Part shown: positions 38,404 through 51,100 of the stretch, in pieces
Numbering within the stretch: position 1 is the stretch's first letter
Layout: each line of letters begins with the position of its first letter
Assembly (NCBI RefSeq): GCF_042242105.1
Contig: NC_092017.1
Coordinates: forward strand, 18,004,432 to 18,068,431
DNA: 64,000 nucleotides
Direction of reading: 5' to 3'
From: Pempheris klunzingeri
Taxonomy: Eukaryota > Chordata > Actinopteri > Acropomatiformes > Pempheridae
Notes under the pieces: model-generated
Told to the model about the DNA's origin: nothing
Seen by the model: the letters and a program-made list of their open reading frames with translations, nothing else
The model's database searches: none
Position numbers and translations under genes: made by a program

Positions 38404-38510
38404 CACGTGGCTCAGCCTGCTCGGTGGGACATTGGACAGAAAAGACAGATGAGAGGAAGCCGCGCTCGGTACTCTCCTGCTCTGCGCGTTCACGTCCCCC
38501 AGCCCACGTG
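38404..38510 (-). promoter_or_regulatory. ncl: ncl promoter segment with two CACGTG E-boxes
   Basis: Two perfect CACGTG palindromes at 38404-38409 and 38505-38510, 80 and 181 bases upstream of the ncl ATG. MYC binding to E-boxes of nucleolin and other ribosome-biogenesis genes is established in mammals; use here is inferred. The transcription start cannot be fixed. Confidence 0.5.
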
Positions 38511-38599
38511 ACTGTTTTCCACCAATCACGAGTTGGAACATTTGCCTCGTGCCCGCGCCTCGCCTACACATACAGGCCATGAGAAACGTATTAGTCTGC

Positions 38600-40165
38600 A
38601 GAAACAAGAGGGTTTTTTTTTTTTTTGTCGAAAGTGCTTATAAATAAACATATGTAGTGAATATGAATATACAGTTAGGTGTGTGGTAGTGTTATTCTCA
38701 CAGCTTCTATTAAATAATGCTTTAGCGGTTAAAGTTTTTGTTCATATTGTGTTTAGTCATTTAATTGTACATGTTTAGAGAAATATATGTCAAATAATTA
38801 CTAGACTTGAATTAGTTCTTTGGCCACACGGCACAAAGCATCTTTATGTCCCCTGCACGTGCAGGCTGTATGGACCCACGCAGCTGTTTATATTAAACAC
38901 GTGGTTTGGGCCAGTTGCCATTACCCATCAGCCACATGCCGCTCACCACGCGGAACACAACCAACTGTGCAAGGAAGCAGCGCGCAACTGCGTTTACTGA
39001 GGTACTTTATGGCTTTGATTTACTGCTTGTCTTTACTGCCTTCAGTTTACGCTGCTGCGTACCGACTGTCCACAATATTTAAGAGGAAATAATCTCTTTA
39101 CTCCAACTGGTAACAATTACTTTGCAGATTAAGGTTTCACATATCCTCTTATGACCGAATAAAGCTACTTAACAGTCGATGAAATGGTTCCCTGTCAGCC
39201 ACCTACAACAATAAAACCCACGTCAACACAAATGCATCAGTAATAGAAACATTGTGGTATAAGAGCACAATGCTGTCACTGGCCCTTTGTACTTTTACTT
39301 TGGGTAATTTAAAGGCAGGGTCTGCAACTTATCCTGGAGGCAGTTTGTGTTATGTTGGCTGAACTGCTCACAACAGCCTGACGGCAATCACTAAACGAAA
39401 AAAAATTGATAAAAAGAAAAAAAATTCCGGTGTCTGTGGCCGTCTCTGGAGCGTAATAACCAAATCGGTCGTCCGATCATTGCATTTGGACCCATTTTTA
39501 ATGGCTGGGCGGCCGATCCGCCTGTCTTCCTGTGTGCCTTCCTACCTGCGCACACACTGCAAGTGCACAGACTTCACATGACTAGAGTCTTCCACAAAGC
39601 TTAAGCTTGTGAGAGATAGTCGCACGAGAGTGGCAGACAAAGTGCGGCAAAATTGTCACGAGCGGAAGAACGAGCGAGAGCTGCTGCAGGCTGCGACAGA
39701 CTGTCGTTTAGTGAGCTCAACAACAGCTCAAAGCACAGCCTCTGAGCCCGGTGAGCGGCATCTGTGAGCTCAAGGTGACTGTTTTGGTTGTGTTGTAATG
39801 ATTGTGGTGTTTAACGGAGTTGTTTTATTTGTTTGACTGATAACTAAGAGAGGTCAGTCAGCGGTTGTGTACAGAGCAAACGATGGACTCGGTGGAGATG
39901 GCCGGTCGTCGCGGACTCGTCCTCCCGGCAGCAACATCAGTCAGTCAGCGTGTTGTGTTGTGAGGGAGTGGATTTGGAGGAAAACCTGAGGGGAGAGGTG
40001 GGATATTTTCAGTTGGATACTTTTAAACAATCTCTGTACTCTTACTAGTTTCTCCAGTGTTGCAGCATTATGCATTTGTGCTTAGGTAAAGTTAAGCTAT
40101 AGGACTTTTAATTTGTGTTATTAGCCTACTTTTTATTCTTTCATAACATCTTAGTTTCATCCTTC
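38600..40165. other. Intergenic region upstream of ncl, with an unclassified repeat-like block
   Basis: No gene is supported. The block from about 39310 (AAAGGCAGGGTCTGCAACTT) to about 40060 is more GC-rich than its surroundings and reads like a fish interspersed repeat, but I see no clean terminal repeats or target duplication. Confidence 0.4.
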
Positions 40166-40990
40166 CAGTGGCGGGCCATTCATTTTACACAGGCCTTCAG
40201 TGGCATCCTACCTGAATCAAACCACCTCTTAATACCATCATTATGACGCCACGGCTATAGAAACCATCAATATTATACAGAAAGGCAGTATAACAGGACG
40301 TTGCATCGCAGACAGGTATCTCATGCTGGAGAATGAATGTCATCACTAAAGCAAGAAACCCAACTGCTACAAGTCTCCTTTCACTGCAGCCACACCTGCT
40401 CCATATACATCAAACACTCTAACCACCGACTCGGCTCCAAACACAGAGTCGTTCAGTTGCCAATACCAGGCATTCTCAGCAATACAATTTGAACCTCTGA
40501 GCCTGTAAGCCAAAGGTATCGCTCGTAGTTGCTGACCTGAAAGTGGCGGACGAACCCTTTTCCCGGCTGGGACAGGTTTGCTAGCTTCGGGGTGGGCCGG
40601 CATTTCCTCAAAATGTCCAGCTTTTCTTGGAAAGTCCGCCTTGAAAATGGATTTCTAAGTAGATCTGCGACCAAATTAACATCTTCTCCTCCGTCAGCCA
40701 TTGTGGGTTAAAAAAAACTGCTATTAATACTTACGATTATGATAAAGTTTTAGCTTGTGCAGGTCGCTACAGATAAGAATCGCTAGCTTTGGCTAAGCTC
40801 TCTGACCAGCCAATCAGAGGACGTGAAAATACTAATGTCATCGTACGCCTGCTAGAAGGCCCTGGGGTCACCAACTCGAAATCTGATTGGTTAAAGCAAC
40901 AGTTTCATTGCGATGTATTTTAAGCTACGGGCGCCTGCACTTTTGATTCTAAAGGCCTCAGGGCAGATTTCATGATGGCTGAAATATGAT
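40166..40990 (-). mobile_element. hAT-like element remnant with N-terminal coding fragment
   Basis: An open frame at 40453-40701 (minus) begins MADGGED and continues with RTFQEKLDILRKCRPTPKL, QPGKGFVRHFQVSNYERY and WLTG, a pattern I recall from the start of ZMYM1/TTF-type zinc-finger hAT-derived proteins of fish. Reading then breaks up: the expected Cys-rich zinc-binding part appears only in a shifted frame. CAGTGGCGGGCC at 40166 resembles a hAT terminus. The opposite end and target duplication were not found, so the right border is approximate. It is probably inactive. Confidence 0.55.
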
Positions 40991-40999
40991 TGGATAAAA

Positions 41000-43900
41000 G
41001 CTCTAATATAGACATACACTGCTGGAAGCACCCCAGCCCAGAGACACAGAGACACAGAGACACGCTATGAAATGAAGAGCATAGACTATTAGGAATAATC
41101 TAAAAAGATTAATGGGAAAATATTAAAACGTAAATCAGTGATTCTGAGTTTAGGCCAGCAGAGAAGGTCTTGCTGGCCCTTCGTTAATAAAAAGAAACAA
41201 ACGCAACAAATATGGGCCACAGAATGGATAGCCGCTGCGGCAGGAAGAATATTGAAATGACTGACAAAACAATCTCCTTATAAGATCCACTTGGTCGCTG
41301 TTCCATACGTGTGGGTGTGTGTGTGTGCGCACACACACACAAAGTGTACAGTACATCATTCAAGACTCAGTTGATTCCCAGGAGACACCAACAGCACATT
41401 TGAGTAATTAACCCTAAACACCACACAGAGGCAGCATTGCATTTTACATCCCTCCACTTATTTCACAGGGAAGAGGAAACCGATCAACCAGCTAAATGTC
41501 TCTGTCACTGTGTCCATTACTGGAGTCTCACGGTGAGGCAGGGCTACCCATAATGTTATGTAATATAACTACCTTGTTTTGCTTTTTTGAAGTCGCTCAT
41601 TAGTTTACTTCTTTTTTTTTTTTTTTTTTTTAACTGAAAGGACATTTGAACGAATATTTTTTAGGCCGAAATCACCTGTTACATTGTCTTTTTTCACGGT
41701 CGTTTCTTTGTGTCTTCTCTACAGAACACTTCACATGGATCACTTGTCACTGATCCTGATGATGTCTTCTGACCTTAACCTTAAAAGCTGGCTGTCACCT
41801 TATCTGTCTTGCAATACTTTGAATATTTTTGGATAGCACCACATTCATGTGTTGTAACGCGCAACATGAATGTATGTGACAACTTGTGATAGGATATTAT
41901 ACTGTTCTCTCTTTACAAGCATGTACAATGTCATGTTTTTTTTCTAAGTAAAATAGTTACCGGAATGAAGCAATCCCTGTTTTATGGTAGATCAGCGGAG
42001 TTTAAAGCTGATCCCAAGGGGGGGGGGGGAATGTGATCAGTCGAAGCAGGCAGTAATGTGAAGTGTATGAATGAAATATTTCAGGATTTACAGCAAGCGT
42101 GATTTGGAACCACGTAGTCAACATCAGCCGTGCGTTTCAGTGTTCATCCGATGTAAAGATGATTACCTGTTTTCGGTGTTTGGTTTGTATTCCACCTGGC
42201 AATTTAATGCATCTGGTTGCGAGTCCAGTCACCGTCACGCGCCTAATTATTGTCTTCTTGCCGAATTCACAGATTGCACAAAGAAATTCTCCTGCTCTAT
42301 TGCACCCACCCTGTCTGCACCTGTCACTCGCTGCTGTTTTGCAGCGATGGATTAAATTGACTGTATCCAACAAATCGAAGGAGCAGGGAGGGAAATAGAT
42401 GCATCCTGGGATTTTAGACCAGAAGGGATTTCCTTTATCACAGGGAAATGCACATTTATTTCTGGGCACCCGCCCAAAAGAGACGAGAGTGAGATTTATA
42501 TTTGACTGTAAATTGTTAGTAAAAGCACACAGTGGTAAATCTTTGGTTTCTTAGAATGTCAGTATTTTTCGCCAGGGTTTTCTACATTGCAAAGAGAGTT
42601 CAGTATTAGAAACTCCCGTCTGCTGCTGTGAATCATTGACTCCAGCAGTTCTACAAATTCGTGTCACCATATGTAGCTGACGCATAGGGTGGACAAAATA
42701 ACAGAAACACGTAATATACTGACATCCCGCATAAACCCGAATACATTTCATCAGAACCGCATCTATTACTGATGCATGATGTGGTTCATCCTGCTATTGC
42801 TTGTTTTTTTTTAATTGTCATCATGGAATATGGGAACACTATAAGGGAACTGTGTTTTAGCCATAGAGAGAAGTGAATCCTTTAATTATGTATCTCCTAT
42901 ATACCTTCACTGTCATACAGTTATGCACAGCAATTGTCAGACTTTATGGCCTCTATGCGACTCTCACATGAGGTTTTTCATCTTTGCACGCTGGCCTTTG
43001 ACACATTTTTCAAGATGGAGCATTGAGTTTTAGGATACTTTTAGCTGCTATCCTGCTCATTGCTGTCCTTCCCTGGCGGTGGGGTTCAGCTCGTGCAAAG
43101 CTGGTATCCATGTTCGGCAGGTGTCATTGTGTTTTGCACACTGCTCTCTTTCCTTTCTCAGGTTTTTGTGTGTCTGCAATGTGGAGACCAACTACTGTAT
43201 GTGAGGGGTGTGTGTGTTTGTGTTTTTCATTATAAATGTAGCACTTACCCTCTAATGTCACAGTTGGTGACTATTATTTTTGTTCTTTTCAGATTATATC
43301 TCATCACGTGTTTGTATATATGAGAGAGATGTCTTTCATACTAAAATACATTTTCATGAGCAAACCCTTTTATATAAAATCTCTCTGCTGTAAAACCACC
43401 AGGGACAAAAAAAAAAAAAAACTCTCTGTAGTTTTCGGAAGGATCACCCATTGAATTACTTAACCTCTCCAAATGTAATATTTTTCATAGATTGGTAAAT
43501 AATGGCTGCCTGTATGTGTGTTGTATTACAACCTTAGTGTGTGCGACAGGTGTCATCTTTGTTTCCCTCAGCTCCATGCTGCCCTCTAGTGTCAGAGTAT
43601 ATTAGTACAAGGTCTCAGTGTGAAGCCACTAGTTGAGCATTTTTATTGTCTGTAAACATTTTGTTTACATCATTTATTTAATTTTTTTCAGAATTATTTG
43701 GATTTAAGTATATAAGTTTACCATGGACATATCTACCGCAGTTCTTTTAACAATGACTTGGCTTGTGCTAATATAAATTTTTAGATCTACAGGTGACCAC
43801 AGCTTACACCAGTCATAAATGGTGGTCTGTAACAAATTTATACAACATATTAAATGCCAAGTTCAGAGTGTGAATATAAGATCTAATGGTACAATGTCAT

Positions 43901-44500
43901 ATTTCCATGTTTTTTTTTCATTTACCATTTCAAGCTTTGTATGGGGCGTTATATTGATTTAAAGAAACTTTAAAGCCAGTTGCTCACCACTAACTTTTAA
44001 AGTACCACCTAATAAGAGCATGATGCCATTAATACATATCCAACTCTGCAGGTCAATGGAGGAAAATGAAATCCATCGTAGCCTTATCCAGAATAATTAA
44101 GTCTGAGTGTGATGTATGAGCACTTCCATTACATACAGTAGTTTCCGTTCCTCAGGTTGGTGGTTTAGCTGTTACATTTACCCCCAATTGATGTAGAAAG
44201 TTTTGTTTACACTCGCTGCTAAAAAAAAATAAAAAAATAAAAAACCTTCTCAAAATCTGAACTCCATAGAAGTTAATGTTGGTCAAGCTGACAACAAGAC
44301 AGCTTTTTTCCTTGCCCCAATATGTCCACAACTCCTGCAAGCCAATGCCGAACGCGTTCAATGCGTAGAGTTTACCAAACTTTGTTGAAACATAAAAGCC
44401 TTAGAGGACATGTAAGTGCACATGGAATGTTCTTTTTATCATTTTTGAAAACATTTACAACTATTTGAGACAAAAGAAAAAAGTTACAAACAGAATTGAC
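41000..44500. other. Intergenic region between ncl and nppc
   Basis: No gene seen. It holds a GT/AC palindromic repeat at 41315-41340, a T run at 41612-41631 and a G run at 42019-42029. NMUR1, which I recall lying on this side of NCL in human, is not visible. Confidence 0.65.
41315..41340. repeat. Palindromic (GT)n-GCGC-(AC)n repeat
   Basis: A GT run turns into an AC run through a central GCGC, giving a perfect inverted repeat of alternating purine and pyrimidine. Such DNA can form a hairpin, cruciform or Z-DNA. Confidence 0.85.
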
Positions 44501-44519
44501 CTGCAGTTTGCATCCATTT

Positions 44520-44946
44520 TCAAAATGTTACATAAATAAAACTCATATTTATAAATATCTCTTTTTTATAAACATATAAATAGTTTTTTCTAAACATAAA
44601 TACATTTATGCAGGGGAAGATGAAGTACATGAATGTACAGCAGCAGCAGCAGCAACAATATACAGCTTTGCGGTTTTGTAGTTTTTACACCATTGTCCGC
44701 CATCTTGTAGTATGCATCTGTGTTTGTATCTGACCTTTCTATGGTATACACATATGTCTATATGTATATATGCCTGCATATTTATATAATATATTTATAT
44801 GAGGGTTTGTAGAATTGTCATCTCAGTCTTTGTTTATGCTGGTCGTGGTGACTTTCGTACCAAAAATCCGTCTGTTGGTGAAGTTTTTCTTTCCCTCAGG
44901 TGAGAACAAACTAAACCTTCGTCATCCAAACCCATCGTCCAAAGAT
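44520..44946 (-). other. nppc: Probable nppc exon 3 (3' UTR)
   Basis: On the minus strand a very strong pyrimidine tract and acceptor (CCTCTCTTTCTCCAG) precede position 44946. A donor GATG|GTGAGT lies just after the nppc stop (exon 2 ends at 46385). Human NPPC also has an untranslated third exon. The downstream part is A/T-rich with ATTTA-type elements at about 44535-44600. No canonical AATAAA was found, so the 3' end is a guess. Confidence 0.5.
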
Positions 44947-46405
44947 CTGGAGAAAGAGAGGAAAGAGGGGAAGGAAGGTTAGACTGAGCATTCAGAAACG
45001 GCTCTTTTCACACGAGTTCTTTTATTCAGTAGTTTAGCAGCTCATATTCTATGTGTACTCATCAGCATATCCCTCTATCATTCTGTTGATCTCCAAATTC
45101 CAAGTTCCCATCCTTTGCTGAAGTGTTGCTCTGGCTCTTCACCATTAGGAGCACATGTCTAACACCCATATGAGGACAGACACACGCACACACACGCTCA
45201 CTCAACTTAGTCACAACACCCCCCATCAGGATTTCACAGTTTGCCACAACCACAAAAAGTCCTTAAGCCTGAGGACTAAATGTGCGTCACCTAGCTTCCT
45301 CATTACTTCATTCACTGCCACAGCCCCTTTGTTGTTTTTTGTTGAAATCACTTGGGTAAAGAGTGCGGGCTTCCCAGAAACATCCTGGCCACCGCAGGGT
45401 GCTGTGTGTTTATAACGTGCGTGGGTTAGCCTGTCTGCGCCCCCTCTTCCCTCCTCCATCTCTCCCTGTCATCCTTTTTTCTTTTTTTTTTTCTTAAACT
45501 TGACATATGCTACTTGTTTCTAGATGGAGCAGATGGAATCATTCATAATTATGTGCATGAATACAAGAGTGGACTTCATAAGTACCCTCTGGATTGTTTC
45601 CCATGCATCAGTTTAAGTGGGCTTTCCTGCTGTCTTAAGTGGTGCTCCCTCCTAGAGCAGGAATCCCCTTGAGTATAGGTCGAGGTTTGATGATATCACA
45701 TGTTTGATGAATCATGTCCTCAGGGCTCAATGTCAAGTAAAATATCAACTTTTCTCAGAAATGGAGACTCAGTCAGGCAGCTGAGGTTCATGTCATGTAG
45801 CTGAATGTGTTGTGCTCAGTGTGATTTCTTACATCAAGCTGACCTTTGACCCAGACTGTGAATTCATCACCTGACAGAATACAGACCATGCATGGTGCCA
45901 CTAAGACTTGCTTTTTTCCCCTAAACTGGCCAAACTGTGGATTCAGAACAAACCCAGTCAATCGATGATCTTACTTGATCATCTTTTCTTAATTTGTTCT
46001 ATCTTTTGCTGCTGGCTTGTGTTCTCGCTTTCTTCCCTCTGTCCTCTGCAGCTATACACAAGACCCATTAAGGACCTAATTTCCTCCCATCTGTCACCTG
46101 CATGGCATCCTCAGATGACCATCAAAAGAGAAAATGTAAATTGTGTCCCTCTTCCATCCCCCCCCCCCCCCTTTCCTTTCCCTGTCTCCCTGTTAAAGTA
46201 GATCCTTCTCTTTGCTCTCTGGATTGTTTCCCCCCTCCTCCTTATCTCTTTAAATCCTCCCCATCAATCACTCTTCCTTTTCTGCGCAGTTTTTTTACTC
46301 ATTCTGGCTCTGTTTCTATGTCGGTGTGTCAGGTCACAGCGGATCTAAGTGTGAAGTGGAACTGTGGCTTTGAAGAAAACTCACCATCACAGCGCTTCTC
46401 CAACC

Positions 46406-47939
46406 CTAGCAACCCATGCCGCTGATGGTTCCTATCCTGTCCATCTTGTGTCCGAAGCAGCCACTCCGCGTCGTTGAACCCCCTTTCTTGTTTCCGGATT
46501 TGTGTTTCCTGGGTGCGGGTTGGTCGTTAAGGAGACGAGCCCACATCCCTCTGGCGCGGGTGTCCATGCGTAAATCTCGCAGTAACCGTATCCGAGAGCG
46601 CACAGCGTCTAGCCGCCTCTCCCTCTCCTCCGACTCCAGAAACTCCGCCAGCTCCTCGCCCAGCAAGCTTCTAAGAGACTGAAACACACATTTGAAAAAA
46701 AAAATACATTTAAAAAAAATGTCTCCCGCTGATAGATCCGTGGCACAGAGAGATGCTTCTGGTAAAATCTGAATACGTGCATGGTGCGTCTTTGAGCAGA
46801 TCCTCCGTTTGCATAATACATGATTTTAGAATGGGGGAAACCTCAGCTTCGTGCCTATCTAAGCACTTTCAAACACTGTGTTTTCGGAGGGAAAACGTAA
46901 TAATGTTTGCCACTGTTTTACGCACGGCGCTTCATTAACTGAGATGAACAATGGTCCTGTCTGACCAAAGAAAAAAATCATCTTTCGAATAGATCTATAA
47001 CGTGCTGCAGTTATTTGACTGAAACCTCATAGGAAAGTGGTCACGTCATTAATTTCCCGTGAGGGTTCTGCACGTTCATTTTCACTATGTGAAAATCTGA
47101 CGCTCCAGAGCTCGCTGTCGCCTTCAGTGAAAAGTCATGGCAGGCAGGTGTCTGTAGCCCGCTCCTCTGGCATCCACTCGCAGGAATCCAAAAGCCAATA
47201 ACTAAAAGTCGTCTTTTCAAATGCTTATTTCCGAATATTCGCTGTTGTTACGTTGATTTTACAAGCAAAATGTATGCGTAAAGGTGATTTTACGCACAAA
47301 CGCGTTTAGGGTGTTGTACCAAAATTTTGGCACACAACTGAAAAAGAAGCATTGCAAGTTAGACATCTTCATCGTTTAAAGTCGTTTCGTGTATTGCTGA
47401 AACCCCATTTTAATTGTAATGGTTTCCGGCTTAAGGCTTTGGTTTCTTTTTCTTGTCAAGACTTGACTTCATTGGGCGCTCAAATGCTAAAACTGACAAA
47501 AAAAAAAAGCAAAATACGGTAGTTATTATGTCTACATGAGTTAGACATCACTCAATGTACAACATGCTGTGTCTTTAAAATAAAGTGATAGAAAAAGCAT
47601 TTGCTGGGATGTTTTGGATTCATAGTGTGGAAAAACTGTCCTCCCTAAATTGCTAAGCATGACTGAAATGATGAAACATGATGCGTAAAACAACAGTCTT
47701 GAGCGCCTGGACCACAGAACAGCTGTTCACTCCTGTGGTAACACTCAGCTCCCAACGTTTAATAGTTGGGAAATAAAAGCAAGTACACTGCTTTAGCTCT
47801 CCTAAATAAGGATTTTTTTTTGTGTGTGTGTGTGATTTGTCCTTACCTTCTGCTGCGCCTGCGATAAAGGTTTTGCCCCCATCCTTACTGAAAGCAGGGT
47901 GACCATAAGTCCACACGCTACCAAGTACGACAAGTTCAT
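46406..47939 (-). CDS. nppc: C-type natriuretic peptide precursor
   Basis: Two coding exons in frame: 47847-47939 (31 codons) and 46406-46678 (90 codons plus TAG), 121 residues; human is 126. Exon 1 encodes a signal peptide ([18 protein letters not shown], then a cleavage region near MGA). The middle [18 protein letters not shown] matches the start of human CNP-53, with a likely processing site after RIRLLR. A dibasic KK then releases a 25-residue peptide, GGSTTRS plus [18 protein letters not shown]. Its two Cys close the standard 17-residue ring and the peptide stops at the last Cys, as in all CNPs. Known role: ligand of the guanylyl cyclase receptor NPR2 (bone growth, vessels, nervous system). 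Synteny with NCL fits the CNP of human 2q37, whose fish orthologue is usually called CNP-4; the subtype is inferred. The ring departs from the usual Leu-Lys-Leu. Confidence 0.95.
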
Positions 47940-48105
47940 TTTGACAAGTCTTGTATTCTTTTAAGGGGATTCCTGATGCGCCGAAGTTCAGAAAGAGGGA
48001 CGGAAGCAGCAGCCAATCAGCTGTTAAACATAAGAGGCTTCAGTCCGTCCTTTACTCCAAAGCTCCTCAAGTGCTCCTCTAACTCTGTGTATTAGTCCTC
48101 ACCGC

Positions 48106-48111
48106 TTTATA
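48106..48111 (-). promoter_or_regulatory. nppc: TATA box of nppc
   Basis: TATAAA in the context GGCTATAAAGCGG on the minus strand, 167 bases upstream of the nppc ATG. A start about 30 bases on would give a leader of about 140 nt. A CRE/AP-1-like TGACATCA lies just upstream, near 48125-48132. Confidence 0.65.
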
Positions 48112-51100
48112 GCCAGCCCATGGTGATGTCATGACAACCTGCGTAATGGTCCTCCTTCCTCGCCAACTCCCTGTTTTCTCTACCTGCCTCTGAGCACGTC
48201 ATGCCAAGGATTAATTAAATGATACAAGCTCCGGTCATCGGGGCTTTGGAGGAAATGAGATAGGCTGCGAGCTATCAAAATGTCCAACTTTTTTAACTTT
48301 TAGACCTCTGGCTGAGACGCGGCTGCTGAAATCGAAGGTGGTTTCAAAGGCTGCGAGCGGAGAGCTGAAGAGCGACTTTGGCAGGGGAATGACATCAAAG
48401 ATGCCAGCCGCCTGCCCTGTGAAACATCTTAACAAGTCATACATTCTACTGCTAGAATGTGAATGACATGTTTTCTTTCAAGGAGGATTGAAAATTCAAA
48501 TTCTGCGGCTGGATTTAAAGAATTTAACTTATTTTCAGAGAAGTTGGAGGAATTGTCTGTGATCAAGCGTCATTTTGGTAATAAACACTTCCTCGAACAC
48601 ATTTTAATCAAGTGAAATGATACTAGAAATAAGGGGATGTGACTTAACCTCATGAAGCTCTTGTTATTATGAATGGAAGGAATGGTTAATGGTTGCAGTC
48701 TTTTTGCGGTGTGATGCAAAAAAAACCGGATGCGTTTGGTGTTCACATTTAAGAATCTGCGCGCAAAGTGGATACTGGAAAAATGGTTTTTACGCAGAGC
48801 GGCCACACCTGCCACCGTGGTCCAGTCAAAGTTAAGTGGATCTGATGGTTCAAACGACAGAAGCGGTTCACATTAAGCAGACAGTCTCATTATAGGAAAT
48901 GTTGTTGTGTCTGGCTGAGAGTGACGTGCGCAAAATCGCATACATCATTCGGTCATATGTGGATTTGTTTTGTGGATCTTGGAGATACTTTACGGTGTGG
49001 GTCTTATTCAGACCTGTCGCATCGTACCAGCTACTCAGAGGGGAACCACAGACCAAAACAGACACATGCTGAGGCTACTCTGAGGCACAGCCTCACATGA
49101 TGAGTGTTCAGGCGTGTGCGTGTGCGCCTCTGTCCAGGCAGCCACCTGCCCACAATATTAATGATAATTACCACCACAATGTCGATCCAGAATACATGTT
49201 GCTGTGTTGGTCTTAAAACTGACATGTCACATTATGGATTTGGATCATTTCCAACTGTCTTTATTGCACAGTTAAAGCCTGGAACAGAACATTTTTAAGC
49301 CTCCTGGTACAAAAATCTTTCTTGAATATTTCAGTGTTGCATGTGTTTGAAAGAATCTTAACTTTTTATAGCATCACAGAGGACTGATTTAGAGTGAAAT
49401 GAACCTTTTCAGGGGAAAAAAAACCCTGTTTGGTACCAAAGAGGCTTTGTTAAGGAACAAACCGACTTAAAACAAAGATGTTTCACCACAGCAGAACCAA
49501 GAGGATACAACATTTAAAAAACCATCTTCTGATACAGTATTTAGCCATTTAGACATTGATGCTTGAGTATTTGATGGTGTTTAATAGCCTTTAATATTAC
49601 AATGTATTCTAATCTGATTAGATGTAACTGCAAATTAATTTTATTTTATAAACTGTGATGAATATGATCATTCTGGGTTTTTTTTTCTCTCCAATTTCTA
49701 AAGCTTGACTGATGAATGCAGGAATATTCTAGAAACACCATTTGTTAAAATAAGCTACATTTTACACATTAGACCACTCAATCAATGTCAAATCAATGTC
49801 ACTGACTGACAGAATATTGAAATAACTTCAGTCATTACGCCCACAGACTGTAAGGAAACTTGTGTATTTAAGGTGAAATAAAATTTTTAAAAAAAGTCAG
49901 TAAAAGCGGATACTTCTTGCAGTGTGGAGGGGATTCTGGAGCAATCTGGGTCCTGCAGAGCCGAGCTGCAATCTCAGGCAGCACCGTCTGTTTTGGAACA
50001 CAGAGTGGCAGTATTTGCTGTGCCGAGAAGTGAATGCCCCTCGCAGTCACATGTTTACTGGATCAATACCATCCTGTAAAAATAAGTCATTATTCAGAGC
50101 AGATCTTGAGTACATTCAAATCCCAATACGGCTGTGAGGACATATGCAATGTGATCAGCAATCAGTAAATCCCCAATTTTCTGTGTGCTATATCATGTTT
50201 ATCTGACTATTCCAGTTCTACCAGCCTTAACAAGTGCATCCAGAAAACGTGTTGGCTTTGTATTAAATTGTGTAGCTGTGCGTTATTATTATTATTATTA
50301 TCATTATTATATGACATAGTCTTTTTTCTGCAGTGATTCCTGGATCGTTTAAAAAATCGGCCAATACCTGATACTTACTGTACTAACAGGGTAACATCAA
50401 AACCAGGTGAACACATTGCTCTCATCCTGACACACACACACAATAACACACTCAAAACAAAGAATGGAGTCCGTCCTTTAGCCACCTGTACAGTAAGAGC
50501 CATCCCCAGTAGTCAGAAGGTCCTACAGTACTCTATTATTAAGGGAAAATCATCAATTTGCAAATGCTCATTTTCTCATTATGGATCGGATCATGTTTTA
50601 TTGTCCCACACCCACATGTGACATTTTCTTCTTTAATTTTTGCTCTCACGATTTTCTGAATAAAACGGTGAGGTGCCTTCCTCGTAATTCTTTGATAAAA
50701 TTTGAGTTTTTGCTCGTTGGCACTCTGTTCCTCTGCTTCTGCACTGCCACGGTAATTATCATAGCTCATACCGCCTACCCAGTTCTTCCTCTGTTCATTC
50801 CTATATGCCCGGGACTAAATTGAAGAATTGCTGGGCAGAATTTTCCCAGGAAAGAGCAACCAGACACTTCGACCAGACTCAAAAACCTTGTGTGAACTGG
50901 GAAAAGCTATTGTGTTGTATCAATCAGCCACAGTATGTAGCAAACCAGGCGTTTACTGATATGAAAATATTGCAGAACTTGACTATAAATGATTGTGTAA
51001 GGAAAATTCAACTTCCAAAACTGCCTATACGTGTTTGCTCACTAACTGGGTCTGTGAGGACAAAAAGGGCCCACGTCAAACAGCAGATTAGAGGTGAATT

